DNA from: Nocardia anaemiae NBRC 100462
GTDB lineage: Bacteria > Actinomycetota > Actinomycetes > Mycobacteriales > Mycobacteriaceae
Assembly (NCBI RefSeq): GCF_001612725.1
Contig: NZ_BDAZ01000024.1
Location: 62,001-126,000 of the forward strand
DNA length: 64,000 bases
Direction of reading: 5' to 3'
Shown here piece after piece: positions 11,201 to 20,200 of this stretch (its first letter is position 1; every line of letters begins with the position of its first letter). A program made the position numbers and the translations under genes. Below the pieces are notes generated by a model, which was not told the origin of the DNA, made no database searches, and worked only from the letters and a program-made list of their open reading frames with translations.

Positions 11201-14200
11201 ATCGGCACCGCGGCCGTCACATCGAATCCGCGCCGCACGAACTCGCCCACCACATCCGGGACCGAATCCACCGGCACGCGCACCGGCTCCACCGGCACCG
11301 CGGGCTCGTCGAGAACGACCTGCCGCGGCTCACCCGAGACTTCCGGATATATCGTTCGCAGTACCTCGTGACGTGCCATCACATCCGCGAGCGCGGCCGC
11401 CAGCGCCTCGGTGTCCAGCCGTCCCGACAGCCGCAGCAGCACCGGAATGTTGTATGCCGCAGAGTCCGGCTCGAACCGGTTCAGGAACCACATCCGCTGC
11501 TGTGCGAGTGACAGCGGCACGGGGTCGGGCCGCACTCCGGCCAGTAGGGGCAGTCGCCCGCCGCCGCTGAGTGTCCCTGCGAGCGCGGCCAATTCGCCGA
11601 CGGTCGGCGCCTCGAATACCGATCGCACCGGCACGTGCACGTCCATGGCCGCACCTATGCGCGCCGCCACGAGCGAGGCGCTCAGCGAATCGCCGCCCAG
11701 CGCGAAGAAGTCGTCGTCGACTCCCACCCGGTCCACGTCGAGGACCTGCTCGAATGTGCGCGCGACCAACTCTTCCAACCCCGGCGCAGGCGCCCGGAAT
11801 TCGCGGACGACGGCAACCGGTTCGGGCAACCGCTCGCGGTCCAACTTCCCGTTGGCGGTCAGCGGCACCTCGTCCAACACCACCACCGCGGACGGCACCA
11901 TGTACCGGGGCAACGCCTCGGCCAGCGCCGCACGCAACTCATCACCCGAGACCTCCGCCCCGGTCGCGGGCACGACATAGGACACCAGCAGCACCGCTCG
12001 TCCCGCATCGCCGCGCGGCACGGTGACGGCGTATGCCACATCCGCACGCGCACCCAGCACCGCGTCGATCTCCCCCAGCTCGATCCTGGTGCCGCGCACC
12101 TTCACCTGAAAATCGTTGCGCCCCAAGAAGTCCAGCTCACCATCGGCGGTGCGACGCACCATGTCACCGGTCGCGTACATGCGCTGACCCGGCGCACCGA
12201 ACGGGCATGCGACGAATCGCGCGGCAGTCAACGCCATCCTGGCGACGTACCCATGGGCCACGCCGGGTCCGAACAGGTACAGCTCGCCCGCGACACCGGT
12301 CGGCACAGGCCGCAACCAGGTATCCAGGACCACGGCCGCAACCGGTCCCACCGGCCTGCCGATCGTTATCGCGGCACCCGGTGTCAGCGCGTCGCCGGAG
12401 GTGGCCCAGATAGTGCATTCCGTCGGCCCGTAGACATTGACCATCGCACGATGCGGCGCCCACCGATCCACCAGCTCCGGGCCGACCGGCTCACCGGCCG
12501 CCGCCAGCACGCGCAGCCCGTCGAGACCGTCGCACGGGACTGTCGCCAGCGCCGACGGGGTGACTATGGCATGCGAAATAACTTCTCGCCGGATCAGATT
12601 CGCCAGCTCGGGACCGGCGTAGACATCGGCGGGCGAGACGACGAGCCGACCGCCCGAGCCGTGCGCCATCAACAGCTCGAACACCGAGGCGTCGAAGCTG
12701 GGCGAGGCGACCTGCAGCACCACCGATGTCCGGTCGACGCCGAGCATTCGCCGCTGCGCCGCGACGATATCGGCCAAGCCGCGATGGCTGACCAGAACGC
12801 CCTTGGGCGTTCCGGTCGACCCGGAGGTGTAACTCACATACGCGGTCTGATCCCGCCGAATCGGCCCGCCGCGTTCGGCATCGGTGATCGGCGCGGCCGG
12901 TAGTGAGTCCAGGGCGGCGAACGTCTGCTCCGCGTCGAGGATCAGATAGTCGGCACCATCCGGAAGGTGCTTCCTGGTGGACGTATCGGTAAGCCCGAGG
13001 ATGGTTTTCGAGTCCGACAGCAGAAATTCGATGCGGTCCGATGGCAGGGCCGGATCAATCGGCAGGAAGGCGGCGCCCGTCTTGGCCACGGCCCACAGTG
13101 CCACCGTCGCCGCAAGGGATCGCGGAAGCACGGACGCGACGACCTGTCCCCGCCGGGCGCCGTGCCGCAGCAGGACCCGAGCCAGACGCGCGGAGCGCTC
13201 GTCGAGCTGTCGGTAGGTCATGGTGGCCGTACCGCACCGGACGGCGATCGCGTCGGGTTCGGCGGCGGCGGTGGAAGCGGCGAGCATGCGGTCCAACGTG
13301 TCCGGAATCGCCACCTTCGGATCCGAAACCGGCCACAACGGTCCCGGTTCCTCGTCGAGCGGCAGCTCGCCCAACCGCACGTCCGCGTTCGCGGCGATCC
13401 GGCGCAGTAACTCGACGAAACGGTCGAGGATGCGACGCGCCGCGGCGGTGTCGAATGCGCGCTCGTGGAATCGGAGGATGATCCGCAGCCCCTGTGTCTC
13501 GCCGTCCTCGGACGGCTGCGGTTCCACGACCAGGCTCAGCGGGTACGGCGTCGCGTCCACACCGCTGAGTTCGTCCACCCGCAGGCCCGCCGAATCGACG
13601 AGTTCCTGCAGTGCCGCCCGGTCGACGGGGAACGACTGGAAGGTGAGCACGGTGTCGAAGAGTTCGGGCAGGCCGACGCTGCGGTGAATTTCGGGTAGGC
13701 CGATATGATGATGCTCCAGCATGCGGGCGTGCCGCGCCTGAATGCCGGTCAGCAACTCGCGCACCGTCATGGTGGGTTCGAGCGGGACGCGCACCGGAAT
13801 CGTAGTCAGGAACATGCCAAGCGTCTGATCGACCAGCGGCAACTCCGGCGGTCGGCCCGACACCGCGGCGCCGAAGATCACATCGGTCTCACCGGTCGAT
13901 ACGCGCAGATTCAAGGCCCAGGCCGCGGCGACCGCCGTATTGATGGTGACGGCCGTCTCCGCCGCCACGCGACGAAGTTCTGCGAAACGATCCGCCGTGA
14001 GTTCGGCCGTGACCTCGGCGGCGGATACGGAGCCCGCCGCGCCAGCGTCGCGGGATACCCGAGTGGGTGAATCGACATCCGAAAAGGCATGCGCCCATGC
14101 AGCTTTGGATGCGGCGCTGTCCTGTCGGGCCAACCAGGACAGATATTCGCGGTAGGAGGGGGCGGGTCCGGCGGAGTCGATATGCGCGGGCGATCCGTAG

Positions 14201-17200
14201 TAGTCGAGCAGTTCTCGCATCAGCAGCGGCATCGACCAACCATCCAGAATCACATGGTGATTCGTGACGAGCAGCCGGTAGGAGCTCGCATCGAGACGGA
14301 TCAGCGTCAAGCGCAGCAGCGGTGGCGCCGACAGGTCGAAACCCGACGCCGCGTCCGCCGCGGCAATCGCTTCCGGATCGGATTCCGCATCGCCGCTGTC
14401 GGCGAGATCGATCTCCCGGAGCGGGATTTCGGCGTGGTCCAGCACGATCTGGCACGGTCCCGCCACCGTCTCCACAAATGCGGCCCGCAGGATATCGTGC
14501 CGGTCGACCACGGCCTGGGCGGCACGTCGCAGGCGCTCACCGTCTACCTCGCCGGAGAATCCGATCATCGTCTGGACGGTGTAGTTGTCCCCGGCATCCG
14601 GGTCGAACGTCGAGTCGAAATGCATCCCGGATTGCATGGGCGACAGCGGCCAAATGTCGGACAGGCCGCGGTACTGCCGTTCGAGCCGATCGATGTCCTG
14701 TTCTGTCAACGCGATGAGCGGATAATTCGAGGTGTGCTCTCGCTGAGTTTCCTCGACGGTCACCGGAGCCGCATCACGACCCGCCAGCGCGGCGAGGGCG
14801 GCAACCGTCTTGCCTTCGAAGACATCTCGCGGCGTGAACGTGAGCCCGGCGGATCTCGCCAGCGCCACCAGCCGCATCGAGACGATGCTGTCCCCACCGA
14901 GTGCGAAGAAGTTGCTGTCGGCGGACACCGTGTCGAGACGGAGCACGTCGGCGAACAGTTGCGCCACAACCTGCTCGGTATGCGTCGACGGCGGCCTGCC
15001 GGCCGATGCGTGCGATTCGAAGACGCGCTCGCACAAAGCTTTCCGATCGATCTTGCCCGTGGGCGTGCGCGGCATCTCGTCGAGCCGCACGATCGCCGCG
15101 GGATTCATATAGCGGGGTAACCGGTCGGCGAGATCGTCGCCGAGTGCCGCGACATCCACGGCAGCGCCCGGCGCGCCGACGACATAGGACACCAGAACCG
15201 GTTCACCGGCAGGCCCTTGCACCGCAACTGTCGCAACACTCGCGACGTCCGGGTGCCGGGCCACGTAGGCATCGATCTCCCCCGGCTCGATCCGCAGGCC
15301 GTGAATCTTGATCTGCTGATCGCAGCGGCCCAGGTATTCCAGTGCCAACCCGGCGGATCCGCGCACCCAGCGCACGGAATCGCCGGTCCGGTAGATCCGC
15401 TCGCCACGGGTGGATCGCGGATCCGCGACGAAGAGCGCCGCGGTCATGCCCGGTCGATCCACATACCCGCGGGCGACTCCGGGGCCGCCGATATAGAGTT
15501 CGCCCGCGACACCGACCGGCACCGGTCGCAGCCACGTGTCGAGCACCATCGCGGACGTACCGCGGATCGGGCCACCGATCGTCAGCGGCTCGCCGGGTAC
15601 GAGGGCATCCGACCCCGTCGCCCAGATCGTGCACTCGGTCGGTCCGTAATGATTCATCAGCCGTCGTCCACGACCCCACCGGTGCACGGTGTCCGGCCCG
15701 GTCGCTTCGCCGACGACCGCCAGCGATATCAGCGACGGTATCCGGGACGGATCCATCGTGTTCAGCACGGACGGGGTGAGGATCGCATGCGAAACCTGCT
15801 GCGACCGAAGCAATTCCTCGAGGTCGGTGCCGGCGTACACCTCCGGTGGCGCCACCACGAGACAGGCGCCACTGCCGTGCGCCAACAGCAGCTCCGACAG
15901 GTAGGCGTCGAATCCCGGCGACGCGACCTGCAACACCAGCGAATCCGGGCCCACGCCGAAGGCGTCGGCCTGCGCCGCGACCAGATCGGCCAGACCGCGA
16001 TGGCTGAGGTGGACCGCCTTCGGTTTGCCGGTCGATCCGGACGTATAGATCACATATGCCGCATTGTCGACCGAGAGCCGATCGGACCCGGCCGGACGCG
16101 GCGGACCATCATGGGTGTCCGAAGCCGAAGCGTCCAGCGCCAACCACTCGATGGTATCCGGAAGCCCCTGTGCGACAGCGCTCGTCGTCACGCCGAGACC
16201 GATCCGCGAGTCGGACAACAACTCCTCGATCCGCGCGGCGGGATTGTCGGGATCCAACGGCAGGAAGGCCGCACCTGTTTTCGCCACCGCCCAGATCGCG
16301 ACGACCAGTTCAGCCGAACGTGGCACGGTCACCGCGACGATCGACTCGGCGCGAGCACCGTGCCCGGCCAGCAGGCGAGCGCACGCGTCGGCGCGACGCT
16401 CCAGCTCACGATAGGTCCAGGTGGTGTCACCGCATCGGACGGCCACGGCATCCGGATACCTGCACGCGGTTCCCCACAGGATGTCACGCAGCATGAGCTC
16501 CGCGACCGGCTCCTCACCGCGGACCGAAAGCAGTTCCGCGCGTTCGGCATCCCGGCAGGAGGAGATCGCGGCGACCTTCCTGGCGGGATCGGTGACGATC
16601 TGGGTGAGCAGCAATTCGAACCGGTCGAGCAGTGTGCGGGCAGCGTCCGCATCGAATCGGTCGGTGGCGAATTTCAGTGTCACCGTGTAGGTGCCGGGTT
16701 CGTCGGCATCCATACGTTCGTCGCGACTCGACCGCGGTGGCGTCACCTGCAAACTCAACGGATACGGCGTCGCGTCGTGTGCGTCGATCGCGACCAGCCG
16801 CAATCCGGCGTCGGAGAGATTGCGTGCCAACAGTTCCTGGTCGAGCGGATAGGACTCGAGCACTATCGCGGTGTCGAACATGTCGGGGATACCGGTGGCC
16901 CGTTGCAGCTCCGCCAAACCGATGTGCTGGTGATCCAGCATTGCGGCTTGCTCGGATTGGACACGGACGAGCAGGCCACCGACGGTTTCGCCGGGTTCGA
17001 GACGGACGCGGACGGGCAGCGTGTTGACCAGGAGCCCGACCATGCGCTCGACATCCGGAAGCTGCGGCGGGCGCTGCGACATCGTATTGCCGAACACCAC
17101 ATCCGAGCGTCCGGTCAGGGCGGCCACCAGCAATGCCCACGCCACCTGCACGACCGTGTTGGCGGTGATGCCGTGTGAGCGGCCCAGATCGAGGATCGCG

Positions 17201-20200
17201 GCGGTGGTCGTGGCGTCCATGTTCAGGCCGATTTCACCGACTTGCGCGGTGACGGTCCGATCCGGCCCGCCCGTGACCCGCGTCGGACTATCGATTCCGG
17301 CGAGCATCTCCCGCCACGCGGCGATGGCGGCATCGCGATCCTGAGCCTGTAGCCACTGCAGATACTCCCGATACGAACGCGGTGACGCGAGCACGGCGGT
17401 ATCGCCACCGGATGTGTACAACGCGAGCAATTCGTGGATCAGCAGGGGCATCGACCAGCCATCCAGCACGAGGTGGTGGTTGGTGACCAGCAACTGGAAC
17501 CTATCGGCGCCGGTGCGCACGAGGTGAAAACGCACCAGCGGCGGGCGGGCCGGGTCGAATGGAGCCACGTCCGCCGTCGCGAGCCGCCGAAGTGCCTCGG
17601 CCTGTTGGCCGAAATCGCTGATATCGGTGACACTCGATTCGGCCCAATCGACCCCGGCGTCACGCAACACGACCTGACGTGGCCCATCCGCACTTTCGAC
17701 GAATGCGGTCCGTAGGCTGTCGTGCCGATCGATGAGCACCTGCGCGGCCCGCCGCATCCGCTCCGCATCCACCTGCCCCGCAAATGTCAGCGCCACCTGC
17801 ACGATGTAGACGTCGTCGCCGCACCGGTCGTAGACCATGTGGAATAGCAGCCCGGACTGCAGGGCGGTGAGTGGCCACACATCGGTCATCGACGGGTATT
17901 CCCGCAGCCAGTTGTCGACCTCGTGCTGCGATACCGCGGTGAGCGGGAAGTCGGAGGGGGTGAAGCCGGGTGTGGTGTCGGATCGGACATGATCGGCAAG
18001 TGCCCCCAGGGCGCGAGCCCACAGCCCGGCGAGTTCGTCGACCTCATCGCCACCCAAAACCTGCGAGGCGAACTCCCAGGTCGCGTCGAGTTCGAGCCCG
18101 TCGCGACCTTCCTCGGCGATCGTATTGATATCGAGCACGGCGGCCAGCGCCATCGCCGGATCGCTGGTCGCGGTCAGTGCGGTGAATTCGGTGGTTGGCG
18201 CCCAGGGCCCCGAGTATTCACCGACACCTACCCGCCCGAGGTAGTTGAAACTGATCTGGGGCTCGGGCAGAGTTGCGAGCTCGGCCCTCCCCCGGGAATC
18301 GAGACAGCGCAGCATTTCATAGCCGATGCCGTTGTCGGGCACCGCGCGCAGCTGCTCCTTCACCTGCTTTATCGCCAGTCCCGCGCTGGGGCCGCCCGCC
18401 AGCGCATCGTCGAGGTCGATGTTCTCCCATTCGATCCGGACCGGGAAGCGTGTGGTGAACCAGCCCACGGTGGCGCTGAGATCGACGCCGGGCACGGCCG
18501 ACTCCTCGCGACCGTGTCCCTCCAGCGAGATCAACTCTCCGGCGGCCGCCGTCGTCCCGCGCCTGCGCCGCCACTCACCGAGCGCCAGTACCAGGGCTGC
18601 CAGCAGCGGATCGTTGGCACTGCAGTGGAAGCGGTCCGGAATGGTGGTGAGAATCGCCTCGGCAACCGCTGCCGGGATGCGCTGATGTACCCGGCCCGCG
18701 GTGGCGCCGACGTCACGATCCGGGAGCAGACGGCGCAGTCCGAGCAGCTGATCGCCACGCTCGAGTACGGCTTTCCACCGGCCGAGCTCCGCCGACCGCC
18801 TGTCTGGCGCCTGTTCGACCAGACCGTGCACCCACCGCCGGAACGAGGTGGTGACCGGCCCGAAATGCGGTTGGCCGCCAACGGAAACCAGCGACCATGC
18901 CTGTGCGAGGTCGGCGAGGATGATGCGCCACGACACCGCGTCGACGGCGAGATGGTGAATCACCAGCCACATCAGGTCGGGTGTCGATTCATTGCGATCC
19001 CGCATCCAGACGGCCTGCACGAGCACACCGTTGCCCGGGTCCAATCGATCCGCGGCCTGTTGCAGGTGGCGGTCGACTTCGGCGGCGTCTCGTCGATCGA
19101 GCCGAACGTCGACGAGTGCGGCTGCCGGGTCGACCGCTTCCCGATCGAGCACCTCGATGTACCGATCAACCGAATCGCCATCGCGCAGCGCCGCGCGCAG
19201 CATGTCGTGGCGGTCCAGCAGGAAGCCCAATGCGCGCATGAGACTCGCTCGATCGACTCCCTCCGGCAGGTGCACGAGTGCGGCCTGAGCAAATCGGTCG
19301 TAATGACCCCGATCGAGCATTGCGCGCATGATCGGCGACAAAGGCATCGCCCCTACCCCGGCACCGGGCAACTCGGCCAGCTCGGGGGTCCCGCGGGCTT
19401 CGGTCGCCGTGGCCGCCAGCCCCGCGACAGTCTTGTGCACAAACACATCCCGTGTGGAGAAACTCAGGCCCTCGGCCTTCGCCCGCGCCACCAGCCGGAT
19501 CGACAGAATGCTGTCGCCGCCGAGGGCGAAGAAGCTATCGTCCGCCCCGGCCCGAGGCACGCCGAGCACCTCGGCGAACAGCCTTGCGACCGTCTTTTCC
19601 CGAGCCGAGGCGGGCGCCCGACCGACCGGCGCGATCCCGAATTCGGGTTTTGGCAAAGCACCGCGGTCGAGCTTGCCGAAGGCATTCACCGGGAGGCTGT
19701 CCAACGCGAGGATCACCGCCGGCACCATATGCGGCGGCAGCGAAGCACGGGCGAAGCGCTGGAGTTCGAGCGGATCGACCCTATGGCCGCTGACCGGGAC
19801 GACATAGGACGCCAGCACGGTGACGCCGACATTGTTCTGTACCGGCACGGTGACGGAAAGGTCCACGTCCTCGTGTGCGGTGAGCGCGGCGTCGATTTCA
19901 GCCGGTTCGATCCGGTAGCCGCGGATTTTGACCTGGAAGTCGCTGCGCCCCAATAATTCCAGCGTCATCTCGGCCTCGTCGCCGGTCCAGCGCGCGATAT
20001 CGCCGGTGCGGTACATCCGTTCTCCGGCGTCGCCGTATGGATCGGCGACGAACCGGGCAGCGGTTTCGACGGACAGATGGCTGTATCCACGCGCCAATCC
20101 CGGCCCGGCCAGATATAGCTCGCCCGCGGTGCCTTTGGGCACGGGTTGGAGCGTCCGGTCCAGCACCATCGCCGAGACGCCACGGATGGGGGCACCGACC

